From Leptobrachium leishanense (Eukaryota > Chordata > Amphibia > Anura > Megophryidae): 64,000 nucleotides of DNA. How positions within the stretch are numbered: position 1 is the stretch's first letter; every line of letters begins with the position of its first letter. Of this stretch, positions 12,891 to 23,806 are shown piece after piece. Location of the stretch: contig CM019067.1 in assembly GCA_009667805.1 (NCBI GenBank), positions 165,713,073 to 165,777,072 on the forward strand. Direction: 5' to 3'. The position numbers and the translations under genes were made by a program. The notes under the pieces were generated by a model that saw nothing but the letters and a program-made list of their open reading frames with translations, was not told where the DNA came from and searched no databases.

Positions 12891-14448
12891 TAGGGATGAG
12901 CTGTTCGGTTCAATCGGTTCGGAGTTCGATCCGAACATCGCCAGTTCGTATGTTCGTGAACTTTGAACATTTCCGTGTGTTCTCAGCATGTTCACCCACA
13001 ATGCACCACAGTGGACCACAATGCACTTTTCCACTGGCCTGAAGCTTGTAATTGGCTACAGCCTGCACCTGACCACAGTTTAGGTGCAAGACAGGTGCAA
13101 GACTATGCCAATCACGGCTCAGAATCCTAATTGGGCAAATTTTGCCCAATCATGGGCTCACAGAGCTAAGTCCCGCAGCACACTATATAAGGCGTCCCTT
13201 GCAGCCCCAGCACGTGTTTTTTTAGAGGAGATTGTTAGTGTGTGTTCTCACTGCCAGTCAGTCAGCAGCTATTGGGGGGGGGGTCTCATTTCTACAAAAT
13301 ATCTGGGAATTGTTCTAATCTTTGTGTTCTCACTGCCACCTGCAATTTTGGGGGTCAGTCATTTATACAAAATATCTGGGTATTGTTCTAATCTTTGTGT
13401 TCGCACTGCCACCAACTATTTTGGGGATCAGTCATTTATACAAAATATCTGGGAATTGTTCTAATCTTTGTGTTCTTACTGCCACCATCAATTTTGGGGG
13501 TCAGTCATTTATACAAAATATCTGGGAATTGTTCTAATCTTTGTGTTCTCACTGCCACCAACTATTTTGGGGGTCAGTCATTTATACAAAATATCTGGGA
13601 ATTGTGGTAATCTGTGTGTTCTCACTGCCAGCAACTATTTTGGGGGTCTCATTTATACAAAATATCTGGGAATTGTTCTAATCTTCCACAATACCACAAA
13701 AGGGTTACGGTGTGAAGGCACTTGCTGCCACCAAAGGCACAATATTTGGCTGCACTGACACGCCTATATTACCAGATTTATATCATTTTAATTTTTTGAA
13801 TCAACCCTGCACTATTCCACAATACCACAGAGGGGTTACGGTGTGACGGCACTGTTGCTGACACTAAAGGCCCAATTTTAAAGCACCTATTGTTACTTTC
13901 ATCCAAAGCCTGAATAAGTTTCACCATAATTTCACCACAAAATCACTAAACTTGTTCTGCGTGTCCTAAAATGTCTCCTTTTTTAATACAGACTGCCACC
14001 CCAAGCAGTTGTTTATGAATAGATTAAAGGAAAACCGTTTACTGTCATTTGAAACGTCATCTTTTTGTTTTTAAATGTTTCTATACATCCTACAAATCCG
14101 CCACTTCACGGGCAGGTTATGGGGACCTCCTAGGCACGATATTTGAAGGAATTTTTCATTTTTATTTTTAACCCTTATTTCATGGAAAACTCACTGTTCC
14201 TTTTAAAAACGTTTTTTTTAAAACATTTTTCCTTGTTTCCTGTCCCCCAGGGCACTACCCGGACCCCCATACACCTTTTCTGTCAAATATCTTGCATATT
14301 TGCCCTCTTGCAGGGCACTCTAAAAATCAAACTTTCGAGTCCCATTGACTTGCATTGAGTTCGGTTCGTGTTCGAGTTCGAACTCGAACTTTTGAAATTG
14401 TTCGAGTTCGAATGCAAACCGAACATGGGCGTGTTCGGCTCAACCCTA
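12891..14448. mobile_element. Non-autonomous hAT-type element with internal tandem array (1558 bp)
   Basis: The left end TAGGGATGAGC and right end GCTCAACCCTA match at 10 of 11 inverted positions. They are flanked by a perfect 8-bp duplication GTTATGAT (12883-12890 and 14449-14456). Removing the element and one duplication rejoins L1 coding sequence. GTTCG-rich segments near both ends resemble the element at 496-1077. A TATA-like ACTATATAAGG lies at about 13183. No transposase is present. Confidence 0.93.
13237..13690. repeat. 73-bp tandem repeat, about six units, inside the hAT element
   Basis: The block starting TTCTCACTGCCACC recurs at 13325, 13398, 13471, 13544 and 13617, exactly 73 bp apart, with a variant first unit at about 13241. 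Because 73 is not a multiple of 3, each unit shifts frame. This creates staggered 71-aa open frames that are not genes. Confidence 0.95.
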
Positions 14449-14964
14449 GTTATGATCACAGTACTTCCTAAGCCGGGCAAGCCGCCAGACCACTGTACCA
14501 GCTACCACCCGATATCTCTCCACAACCAAGATATTTCGTTTATGGTAGAGGTGCTGGCTTTGAGCTTACATCCCCAAATCCTGTACCTTGTGCACCCTAA
14601 ACAGGGAGGCTTTGTCCCTGGCCATGAGGCTAAGGATAATAGCACTAGAGTGATTAATGCTATATATCTGGCACAAACCAGACAGATGGACTTTATTGCC
14701 CTTTCCACTGATGCCAAGCAAGCTTTCGATCAGGTGGATTGGGAATTGATGTTTGCTATTCTGTTGGAAATGGGGCTGGGACCGAATTTTTGCTGCCTGG
14801 TCAGTGCGTTGTATCATAATCATCCTTTGGCAAGGGATTTGCATTGTTGGTGGTCTGTCCTCTCCGATACAGATAATGGGACCCGGCAGCATTGCCCGCT
14901 ATCACCTCTTCTTTTTGGCAAACAGATTTCCCCTTCTTATCGGCAATGGTTTTCCACAATTTAA
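14449..14964 (+). pseudogene. L1-type reverse transcriptase core fragment
   Basis: The frame begins with an I/V-T-V-L-PKPGK motif. It continues through SYHPISLHNQD, GFVPGHEAKDN and motif A (LSTDAKQAFDQVDW) to NGTRQHCPLSPLLF, where normal L1 RT has QGCPLSPLLF. The reading frame then ends without a recognisable YADD/FADD box. The Gly-to-His change in the QGCPLSP motif and the missing palm motif mark it as inactive. Confidence 0.85.
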
Positions 14965-15628
14965 CAGAAACACTCCATGGAATCTATGACTACTCATATG
15001 TATGGCCATTCAGAAAAGCATACCAGCATATGGTACCCATTGCTACTCCGAGACTTGTATGGGACCCAGGCACCACGTCTTCCCCCTTTTCCTCTATAAA
15101 TAGCATCAGATTTCCCTCATTTTCCTCTCTCTCACTGTGGTTGTCTGACCTGCCTTCCATTCCCGATGCTCGCAGAGAAGGTCTCTCCCCCTTACTTTTC
15201 CTCCTATCTCTATTGATCTCATTCATTGAGCTCCCTCAGGTTGGTTTTAGTTTTCCTCATCGGTAATGTTGCCCGCGTCGCACTTTGGTTGCGGCTAATG
15301 TAGCGATCAGTTTGGTTGGGGCCCATCTAATCTTGTGTCTATATCACTGGGTTTGGGTAGAAGGTGCTGTGAGAAGTTAGCTATTTAAGACCCCTGCTTT
15401 GAATCCCTGGGAAGAGTTGTTTCTATGCTACATATGTTCTATAAAATCTTGATTTTCTTTCTATGTGGGCCTGCTTGCCTTTCCCCGCTTTGGTTTCTGA
15501 CGGACTTGCATGCCCACCTGATGCAATTACACTGTAATGATTCTGTAATGTGCCTTTCCTGGTTCTATTCATGCACTTTTCTCTGCTTACAAAATTGAAT
15601 AAAAATGGATATTCTCAAAAAAGAAAAT

Positions 15629-16035
15629 TGAGGTGTTGGGAGGGTGACTGAGGATGATGTGATTGATCACTTGCTACTTCTTTGCTGGTTACATAGTAGA
15701 AAAATGGAGAAGCCTGGAAGGTGACCTAGAGTATTCTGGTTGCCTGTTTTTCATTTCTGGTTACAGTAGAAAAATGGAGGCGTTAGGAGTATCACTGAGG
15801 ATGATATGATTTCTTGCTACTTCTTTGCTGGTTACGGAGTTGAAAAATGGAGGAGCTGGGAGGATGACTGACGGTGATCTGGTTGCCTGTTTATTTCTGG
15901 TTACAGTAGAAAAATGGAGGCGCTAGGAGTGTGACAGAGGATGATATGATTGCTTGCTACGTCTTTGCTGGTTACGGGGTGGAAAAATGGAGGAGCTGGG
16001 AGACTGACAGAGGATAATATGATTGCAGCATCATC
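15629..16035. repeat. Tandem array of about 70-bp units with two alternating variants
   Basis: CTGGTTAC followed by GAAAAATGGAG recurs at about 15685, 15757, 15828, 15897 and 15967 (spacing 68-72). Units alternate between a GCTGGTTACGG type and a TCTGGTTACAGT type, so the higher-order period is about 140 bp. It starts directly after the L1 3' end. It is not coding. Confidence 0.88.
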
Positions 16036-17468
16036 CATGATATTGTTTACCACTGAAATAACTTTTCAAAATTACCGCGAACACAATAACATATTACAGG
16101 TACAGACAGGTCCAAGTTTACTTACTCAAAATTATTTGGTGCTTTGCAAATGGGAAATTGTGTGCTGAGCTTATTATATTCGAAGCAGCATAGACATTGT
16201 ATGCATTAGAATATCACAGTAAAATATCTAAATTCATACTGTAGATAAATTAATCCAAGTTCAATGTTCAATGTTTTAAAATAACAAAATATCATAAAAA
16301 TAGGCTGTGTACCATTTCCTTTTGAATAAAATTCTTGAAAGTAATGAACATTAAATTCAGAATTTACCTTGCTGATATAGTATAGTGTTAGACTAAATAG
16401 GAATTAACAGTATTTCACCTTTTAACAGTTCACCTTGAGGATTTAATTATCAACCATAATACAAAATAAAACATCCATTTTAGATAAATAAAAAACCAGA
16501 GCATTCATGTTACTGCACTTACCACTTAACTGAATATCATTAACCTTTGCTAATTAAGTGACTTATTATTTTTTTTGCCATCTGCTATAGGTCTTTGTAA
16601 TTTTATTTCAATTAGAACCTAGAGTCACTACTTGATGAATTAAAAATGGAATATCAGGCAATCCACGGTTGAACTCCATAATGTTTGTGTGTTTCAGGTC
16701 ACTAGCTGTTCCCTTCCTAACTAATATTTAAGTTATTAATTAGCTCTTCTAGTATATTTACATTATGACTCATTTTTTATAGCTCGCTGTCCTTTACTTA
16801 CAAATACAATTTTAGTATTTCTCTCTTTTATATCCTTCTTTTTCTTCAGACTCAAAAATGTTATCATATAAAGTTGTGCTGATTCTTTGCAGTCATGTCT
16901 CGCTGAATGTTACATCTTCTATTGACTGGATGAGTGAATGTAGGTTGTAATTGTGATCTGAAAGCAAAGCATGCAGTAATGAGACATTTGCCAAACTTTG
17001 TATTGCCTTTTAACCTCATGGGCTGACAAAAGTTAGTCATTTCTTTTTGAGATCTTCTCTGCTCAAGGGGAACAGACAAAAATAGAAGTGACATTAATGC
17101 TGCAAAGAAAGGGGAAGACCTGACTTTGAAAATGGTGTCGACAGCGGTCTTGGTTTTCCTTTTCATACAAATTGATTAGTCACTGCATTGTTGAATTCAG
17201 AAGAATAATGGTTTTTAAATTGAGATGGTCAAGAATCAATGATCAGATTGATTTGGCAAGGTTGCATTCTGAGGTTTGATTACAATTGTAAAGTCATTCT
17301 CATTAACATGTTTCAGAAAAAAAATTGTATTATGAATATAAATATATTTTAGACCACACACATAAAAAAAGCACACTTATAAATCTCTGTGGTTTGCTTG
17401 TCAGCCAAGATGTGTGCATTTCAACACAAAAAAGGAAAATGTCTGTGTGTCGGAGCAAGAGTCGTATA
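16036..17468. other. AT-rich sequence with nothing recognised
   Basis: No terminal repeats or coding motifs were found. A 100-aa minus-strand frame at 16864-17166 has no recognisable domain. Confidence 0.4.
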
Positions 17469-17787
17469 AGGCCGGGTGCACGCGAGCGCTCCTAGTGCGC
17501 CCGTGCGCACGCACTTACCGGCCCCCGTGGCAGCCATGTGACGCCGCGACGGGGCCGGTCACACGCTTGTGCACGCACACGAAGTGCGTGAGCAACAAGC
17601 GTTCGCCTAGAAAGCCTCCCTGTCGATGCGCTAGGATCTGCGTCGACGGGGCTGCAAAACGCAATCCTCCATAGGAGGATCGTGCTTTGCAGCGCTGAGA
17701 GGGGGGGCAGGCGGGCACCGAGTGGAAGGAACGTCCACTCACACGAACGTTCCTTCCACTCTGAGTGCGCTCGTGTGCACCCGGCCT
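17469..17787. mobile_element. GC-rich TA-flanked MITE (319 bp)
   Basis: Termini AGGCCGGGTGCACGCGAGCG and CGCTCGTGTGCACCCGGCCT are inverted repeats, with TA outside each end (17467-68 and 17788-89). The ends resemble the AGGCTAGGGTC family, but the GC-rich interior differs. Open frames of 86-169 aa here come from GC-rich palindromic DNA and are not genes. Confidence 0.8.
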
Positions 17788-18051
17788 TAGAGGTAACAAT
17801 AAATAAACTATGCTTTGATGCTGTGAAACGCTTTAAAGTGTTTGGACAGAAAACAGAGTAACTATATAAGAAAAACAAGTGTGGTTTTATGTAAAAATGT
17901 AAACATAAATAAAAGCAATGTGTAATCGGAAATTTACATGAAAGGAATGAACTATGCAGGGTAATAGGAGATCCAGTACATGACACCAAATGAATGAACA
18001 ATGTGCAATTTAAAGATTTCCATCCCGTTATGCATACAGTACATCCACTAT

Positions 18052-18233
18052 CGGGGTTATTCAGAGATAGGTGAAAACCAGGAGAATAACTGGAGAAATG
18101 AAAATTCTAGGTCAAAATAGCTGATTTGAAAAGTGAGATAAATGTGAGAATTTTTCTGGTTTGGCTATTTTGACCTAGAATTTTCACTTCTCCCGCCATT
18201 CTCCTGCTTTTCACCTCTCTCTGAATAATCCCC
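18052..18233. mobile_element. CAGGGTTATTC-family element, short palindromic form (182 bp)
   Basis: The element starts CGGGGTTATTCAGAGATAGG and ends CTCTCTGAATAATCCCC, flanked by TAT on both sides. Both arms carry GAAAATTCTAGGTCAAAATAG and its complement, so most of the element is a hairpin. Related short copies lie at 42631-42802 and 45367-45535. Confidence 0.75.
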
Positions 18234-18236
18234 TAT

Positions 18237-19341
18237 ATCTTCTGTTTTGCAAAATGTATTTATTTATTTGCTCTTAACTCTTTTTATTGTTATTTATTAA
18301 GATGTGTTTATAAATATATGAAAAATAGCACTGGTTAAAGTACAGAATAAAAAAATAACACATTTTTTTCAATATTATACTGATATGTTAAGCAGCCTTT
18401 CCAAGTGAAGGCTGTCGTTTTTTGGCATGAGAGGCAGATACAAATGAAAAGTTATTTTGTAACTACACAATTCCCACCCCACCCTTTTTATATTTTGAAG
18501 CAAATATTTAAAAAAGCCATCCCATCACATCTCACACTGCAATTAAATAGCATAATGACGCTGTGAGAATATACTAGGAAAGGACCCATGGGGTTTTTGC
18601 TGCTCCACCTCATGCCAAGGGGACGATTACTGACCTCCTCTACTTTTTGGTTAGCCCTCCCATCTCTTTTGCTCACAAAGCAGGAGTTACAGTTATCCCA
18701 AGACTCCTGAGAAATCAACCGTACAAAAGGCCACTGAGCAATAAAAGAGAAAAGACATGCAGCTTTTGAGATCTCTCCAAGAGTAGAGTGAATCTGTAAA
18801 TGGTATCCCCCCCTAAATACTGGTAACATTTCCAAGGCCAAAACTGGCTATTGGGCACACTTAGCAAATGTCCAGTAGACCACAACAGACGTGGGATGAT
18901 GGTCTCTGCAGTGCCCCCAAACCCCATCCATGGCATGGCCAAACTCAGTCTGCGGCTGGACCAAATCCCCTTCATAAAGCTGACCACAGGAATATTATTT
19001 GCATGCAGCCTCTACTTTGGACTTTGGCCCTGATCTTGCTCCTTCCCAAGACAGTTTTTTTAACAATATAAATCTAGGAAGTTATTGTTGGAATTCTGGA
19101 TCAAGTATTAGCATTTTTATACACGGTACAAATATATGTGATTTTTTTATGCATATCTCAATGTATCTTCATTCTGTTACCATATGATTATGCATTCCTA
19201 AGAAAGAATATCCATGGACTTCACATAAGTATGGAAAAAAAAATTCTGCTGTAACGTCATTTTAGCATTGTTTTTTGTTTGGTTTTTTTCTGACCAAAAT
19301 GAAAAGTAGCAAGAAACTAAACACTTATTGTTCTTATGCAC
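18237..19341. other. Unassigned sequence, faint minus-strand coding texture
   Basis: Minus-strand frames at 18488-18841 and 18715-18987 could be a decayed LINE, judging by Trp/Leu-rich composition. No diagnostic RT or endonuclease motif was found. The rest is AT-rich and unassigned. Confidence 0.2.
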
Positions 19342-19346
19342 GCATC

Positions 19347-19798
19347 TGTCAGGAACCATGCCTGTTGATGCATCAGATCCATGAAAGGTGCTGCCCCCTG
19401 GTCAGCACTACTACCAGCACTGATAGGGGTTAATAAGTCAAGCAAAAAAACGCACACACAACCACACCCCCTGTCTGTCCATAAAGGACCTCTCCCTCCT
19501 ATGTGCAGTACCTCAGTATTGGTTTATCCCCTGATCTGGTCAGACGTTCATTCTGCATACTCATTGATTCACCGTGTACCAGACCCCTCTGCTTTGCCCA
19601 CCGACCATCACTTTGTGCCAATCCTCTGACCTCGGACCTCCTATTGACTACCCTCTGTCTAATCCATTGTACTGCGCGCTGGCATCACCCAGTATCCACT
19701 CCATCAAGGTACTGAGGTGCGGGTTCCCCTGCATACTGGGCTCAGACCCCCCTGAACTTTGGGTTCCACCATGGCCCGTGCCAGGTGCGATCCTGACA
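19347..19798 (+). repeat. 5' LTR of the gag-only element (452 bp)
   Basis: Bounded by TGTCAGGA and TCCTGACA, an 8-bp inverted repeat. Compared with the 3' LTR it has extra segments near 19507 and 19632. Its last 28 bases include the putative gag start codon. Confidence 0.93.
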
Positions 19799-20958
19799 GA
19801 ATATTGAGGTCAACAACTGAGCCTGCGGAGTTACTGCCAGTCCTGGAGGAGATGTCTTATCAACTGTGCGTGGTGCTGCAAGATTTATGGCAAGTAAAAG
19901 ACTCCTTAAAAGACCCCTCCACCAAGATGTGTGTTCCCTCTGCGAGAAAGCATAAAGGCCCACTGTCTCCTGAGGAGCGTGCCAAGAGGAAAGCCGCTGG
20001 TCTATGTATGTATTGCGGGGCAGACTCCCACTGGTTGGTGAATTGTCCCGTGAGACCACCCAAGAGGCAAGATCCTGTGCTTAACCCTGCTGTAATCCCA
20101 CAGCCAGTCCCAGTGCCTGCACCTGCAGCAACTCCTAAACCAGCCAAGAAATCTAGGCCTGTTCATGTTTCCAAGCCCTCACCCAGAAGGCCTCCTGCAC
20201 TCTTTCCTGCTTCCAGCAGGCGTCGGCCCACCGAATCTCCTGTACCCGTGCCCGCTGTGCCAAGGGGCACAATGTCTCTAGAGACTAGTCCTGAAGAGGA
20301 GGACGAGCCTATAACTCCTATGGACTTTGAAACCACCTTACCTGTGGAGCCAGAGCCTCCAACTCCCATGGAGATTATGTCAATTCAGACTCCAGGGCTG
20401 ACTCCCAGACAGCTCCTTCCCAGCAGTGCTGTTTCAATCACCAACCCTGTATTGTGGAATAATCCCACACCAGAAGATCCAAGGTTTTACTGCATACAGG
20501 GGACCTTCTCCATTCCAGATTCTGCTGCAGTCAACCTCCTCTACAACCCCATGGGACCAGAACCCCTAAACCAGGATTATGTATATGCAACCCTAGGAAC
20601 TGTTGTACGCAAGAAAGACCTGGCAAGATTAAACGAGGTAATGGAGAGCAGAGCAGCGGCAAGCCAGCCCACGAGTGCTACCTTGACACTGACAGTGGAT
20701 CCTATCACTCCCAGCCAGCAAGAACCTCCACCGTCCTCCTGGCGCTGTCTTCCATATGATCCTGGGTCTGCAGACTGGGACACCGTGGACTCTGATGGTG
20801 AGCTTCAGTTACAGACTGCTCAGCGCTCCAGGGGACCCCCAGGTCAACGTACGGGATTTGTGGGGACTACCACCACTCCTTCCTATGTGAGACCCTGGCA
20901 GGACTTCAGGCCACTCAGTGACTCCTCCGGTGATGAAGGACCTGGAAGAAATTCCTAG
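19771..20958 (+). CDS. Gag-like zinc-knuckle protein, 395 aa, intact
   Basis: Probably the RNA-binding structural protein of the surrounding LTR element. I chose ATG 19771 because it lies in a strong Kozak context (CCACCATGG); upstream in-frame codons are not ATG. The start is inside the 5' LTR. The N-terminal 50 residues contain a leucine-rich coiled-coil-like stretch (LPVLEEMSYQLCVVLQDLW). A PLSPEERAKRKAAGLC segment leads into a CCHC knuckle (C79-x2-C82-x4-H87-x4-C92). The remaining 300 residues are Pro/Thr/Ser-rich with acidic patches. Most of the capsid region that normally precedes the knuckle in Ty3 Gag is absent, so the ORF looks internally deleted. Expression is unproven. Confidence 0.78.
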   Translation: MARARCDPDRILRSTTEPAELLPVLEEMSYQLCVVLQDLWQVKDSLKDPSTKMCVPSARKHKGPLSPEERAKRKAAGLCMYCGADSHWLVNCPVRPPKRQDPVLNPAVIPQPVPVPAPAATPKPAKKSRPVHVSKPSPRRPPALFPASSRRRPTESPVPVPAVPRGTMSLETSPEEEDEPITPMDFETTLPVEPEPPTPMEIMSIQTPGLTPRQLLPSSAVSITNPVLWNNPTPEDPRFYCIQGTFSIPDSAAVNLLYNPMGPEPLNQDYVYATLGTVVRKKDLARLNEVMESRAAASQPTSATLTLTVDPITPSQQEPPPSSWRCLPYDPGSADWDTVDSDGELQLQTAQRSRGPPGQRTGFVGTTTTPSYVRPWQDFRPLSDSSGDEGPGRNS

Positions 20959-21208
20959 CGTGGTGCCACCTCATTGTGTGGGCACTATGATTACGGATGA
21001 ATCTACTGTCCAGAGCACCCTGGAGGGCCGGACCTGTAAGACTTCCAAGGCTAGGACTTGGAGATGCCAGCGGAAGAAACGCACTCAGACCAACAATACA
21101 GGACCCCTGGCTGAAATATCTCCAGACGTGTTACAGTCTGCCCCAATGCCATCTGCATATGTGGGCACCATGTATTCCGGTACCTCTGACTCCTATCCAT
21201 GCCCATAA
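20919..21208 (+). CDS. Overlapping downstream frame of the gag-only element, possible C-terminal extension
   Basis: This frame overlaps the end of the main ORF by about 40 bases and is open to the TAA at 21208. It encodes VGTM motifs twice (about 20980 and 21157). A third frame near 21270-21393 encodes a related QGTIVIP motif, and the main ORF has IQGTFSIP. These recurrent G-T-hydrophobic phrases suggest one ancestral protein of repeated modules now spread over three frames. Alternatives are frameshift expression or decay. No independent start is convincing. Confidence 0.4.
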
Positions 21209-21418
21209 GTTGCTAGGAGTCTACGTGGTCATGGCACTCCCAAGCATCCAGATTCCTCACCTGAAGAACCGGATCAATATACCGTACAGGGCACCATCGT
21301 TATACCTACCTGGGAGGGACCAGATATCAGGAACATGTACTTTATCCCCTTGCCCGCAGGTGCCCAGCTACCAATCGAGTCTGAGTCGTCCTGAGGCCTC
21401 CCCTTGTGACGGGAGTAC

Positions 21419-21854
21419 TGTCAGGAACCATGCCTGCTGATGCATCAGATCCATAAAAGATGCTGCCCCCGGTCAGCACTACTAACAGCACTGACAGGGG
21501 TTAATAAGTCAAGCACCAAAACACACACACACAACCACACCCCCTGTCTGTCCATAAAGGACCTCTCCCTCCTATGTCCAGTATTGGTTTATCCCCTGAT
21601 CTGTTCAGACGTTCATTCTGTATGTTCAGTGATTCACCGTGTACCAGACCCCTCTGCTTTGCCCACCGACCACCGCTTTGTGCCAATCCTCTGACCTCCT
21701 ATTGACTACCCTCTGTCTAATCCATTGTACTGCGCTGGCATCACCCAGTATCCACTCCATCAAGGTACTGAGGTGTGGGTTCCCCTGCATACTGGGCTCA
21801 GACCCCCCTGAACTTTGGATCCCACCATGGCCCGCGCCAGGTGCGATCCTGACA
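21419..21854 (+). repeat. 3' LTR of the gag-only element (436 bp)
   Basis: Same ends as the 5' LTR. It carries the same CCACCATGG context at about 21823-21830. A purine-containing GACGGGAG tract just before 21419 is the likely polypurine primer. Confidence 0.93.
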
Positions 21855-21885
21855 GCATCATATAGGATGTGCAAAAGTACTTTAA

Positions 21886-22813
21886 TCCATTGGATGCGGA
21901 TGACGTGTGGGGAACGTCATGTGGCTTCCACTTATATGCGGAGGACGTTCCCCACACATCATGTGACTTCCTCAGCCAAGGGAAAAATACTTACCTCTCC
22001 GGTCGGGGTCATGCATTCCATGCTACTCCTGCTGGCGTGATGACTTCATTTTCAGGTGTCCGCGGCAGAGCCAGGAGAGTGCCTGAAGGTGAGGGAGAGC
22101 CGTGTATCTCCTCACAGTGTGATCTTTCCAGTGATACCCCATTCAACTCCTTATCTGCCAGACTCGTGATCTGGTGCCAATTTGTAGATTTTTTGGCGAT
22201 CCGCTCCTGGAGATGGCTGACATCTTGGTTGTCAGCCAAGCCTCTGGGGTCACCCCCCACCCACTGATGTCATCACCATATGGACAGTTAAGCCCATAGC
22301 TGCCAAATGTAGATAGGGGGTCCTTTGAACCCCCCTATCTCCCAATCCATGACACCTAGAGGGTCATGTGTGGTGTAAAAATGTAATAAATAAAATTCGA
22401 AGAGAATTTTTTTATTTTTTTTAAATTCGTCTTGAGGGTTTAATAAATAGGACAAATCACGTGTAAAGCATAAAATGGTCAAAATGAGCTCCGCACACAG
22501 AGGTGACATGGCTCTGCAGCGAAGGGGTTTAAAAGCAAAAACAGATTTTGGGGGTCAAAATTTAAAAAAGTGTGTTTTTTCCATTTTTTCATCATATTTC
22601 ATAATTGTTTTAATAGTAAATTATACGATATGATGAAAATAATGGTATCTTTAGAAAGTCCATTTAATGGCGAGAAAAACTGTATATTATATGTGTGGAT
22701 TCCATAAATGAGTAAGAGGAAAATTAGACCTAAACACAATCAAGTCAGAAATGCAAGAACAGCAGTGGGTACTTTCGGACAGACAATGGTAAAATCTCCT
22801 GGTCACTATTGGG
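21886..22813. mobile_element. TTAA-flanked non-autonomous element (928 bp), piggyBac-like target
   Basis: TTAA flanks the element at 21882-21885 and 22814-22817. The interior shares blocks with the element at 40738-41987: TGTGGGGAACGTC and its complement near the left end, an ACTTACCTCTCCGGTC block, and an AGCTC-GCACACAG-GGTGACATGGCTC block near 22488. It contains no transposase. The right boundary is less certain because a second TTAA-type end could lie near 22530. Confidence 0.6.
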
Positions 22814-22817
22814 TTAA

Positions 22818-23801
22818 AGTAATTTTATGTATTTTAGACCCCAACAGTCTTTTGTGTATTTCAAGATATATTTTTACAAATGCAATGTAAACGGTTTAAA
22901 TTATGCAGTAGTTGTATAAAGAATGTTTAATAATAAAAATAACAAATTTAAAGTTTTTACTTTTCCTTCGCCACTTGAGAATGGTGATATATCATTGGAT
23001 AATTGCAGCTTAGGTCGAGGAGGTTTAAGAGCAAGGGTGAAATTAAAGAAGAGGAAATACTGAAAGCAATGAATCTGCTAGCAACAATAAAACTTAGATG
23101 AAAAGGGATAGCAACTGTTAAAGAATGGAGATCGGGAGGGGGGTCTGTTTTTTTAAGAAGAGCAGAAATCAAACAGAGTTTAAAAACAAATATCTCTACT
23201 TATTGAAAACTAACAAAATAATCAAAAGGCACAAATAGTTCTCTGTGGGTTCCAAGGCCAATGGTAGACAAGCTGAAGTAAAAACATACAAAGCAAAGAT
23301 CATTGGAATTCTCCTTTAGTTTCTAAACATTTTTAATCTATGAGAAAATAATATAGTTCTTTACTTAAGTGTTTTTCAACCTCTTCTTGGCCAAATACCA
23401 CTATTAACAGATGTTTCTTCTCTATTCACTGTAATATGTGTTTTTATTTGAAAAGTACCTATTAAATGAAAATATATTGAGAAAAAATGTGTGAGATTAA
23501 ACGGATTTAAATGTTATTTCTGACATCATATATTCACTATGGTGTGCATATGGAGAGATCATTGCCTACAATATCTAATTTTACTAGCACAGATCTTTTT
23601 AGGAGAAAATGTTGCAAGTGAAAACTAGACATGGGAAATTGTGTTGTAGAATAGCAATATTTGAAATGCAGATCCTGTGCCCTACTTAAGTGAGGCTTAA
23701 TAATTACAGTAAGACCATGACACTCAATTAATTCTTGTTTCAATATACCAAATCATGCGGTAACTTTGTAACCTCTCATGGGTACTTACTCTTACAAGTC
23801 C
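22818..23801. other. AT-rich sequence with nothing recognised
   Basis: No coding frame or terminal repeat was recognised. It ends at the target site (TATAC, 23802-23806) of the chromodomain Ty3 element. Confidence 0.4.
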
Positions 23802-23806
23802 TATAC

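Larger units (their letters stand above)
11480..15628 (+). mobile_element. L1/Tx1-type LINE, 5'-truncated and degenerate, split by a hAT element
   Basis: The left part (11480-12890) carries an endonuclease domain and the linker into RT. The right part (14449-15628) carries the RT core and a 3' region ending in an A-rich AATAAAAATGG segment at about 15596. The two halves are separated only by the hAT element at 12891-14448 and its 8-bp duplication. Frames are broken by stops and indels. Motifs match frog L1/Tx1-clade elements (ILGGDFNVA, WSDHAPI, PKPGK, AFDQVDW). Confidence 0.85.
19347..21854 (+). mobile_element. Compact non-autonomous LTR retrotransposon with a gag-like ORF and no pol (2508 bp)
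   Basis: Two direct LTRs (19347-19798 and 21419-21854) bracket a 1.6-kb interior. Both begin TGTCAGGA and end TCCTGACA. A perfect 5-bp duplication GCATC flanks the element (19342-19346 and 21855-21859). The interior carries one long ORF with a retroviral zinc knuckle and then a shorter frame. No protease, RT, RNase H or integrase is present. The LTRs differ mainly by three small indels (2-8 nt), so insertion is recent. It probably depends on a Ty3-type helper. Confidence 0.93.

Noticed and set aside
13237..13690. CRISPR-like regularly spaced repeats
   Set aside because: Units are contiguous with no unique spacers, and the context is a eukaryotic transposon. The 31-bp, 44-bp and 70-bp arrays were dismissed for the same reason.
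13084..13758. Staggered 71-126-aa frames with repeated SHLYKISG and IQNIWELF phrases
   Set aside because: Each frame is an artefact of the 73-bp tandem unit inside a hAT MITE.
17414..18001. 86-169-aa frames in a GC-rich block
   Set aside because: The block is a palindromic MITE with inverted ends and TA flanks. The frames have no domain and cross the element boundary.
18488..18987. Minus-strand protein gene or exon
   Set aside because: Trp/Leu-rich frames suggest LINE-like decay, but no diagnostic motif could be identified, so no gene was called.
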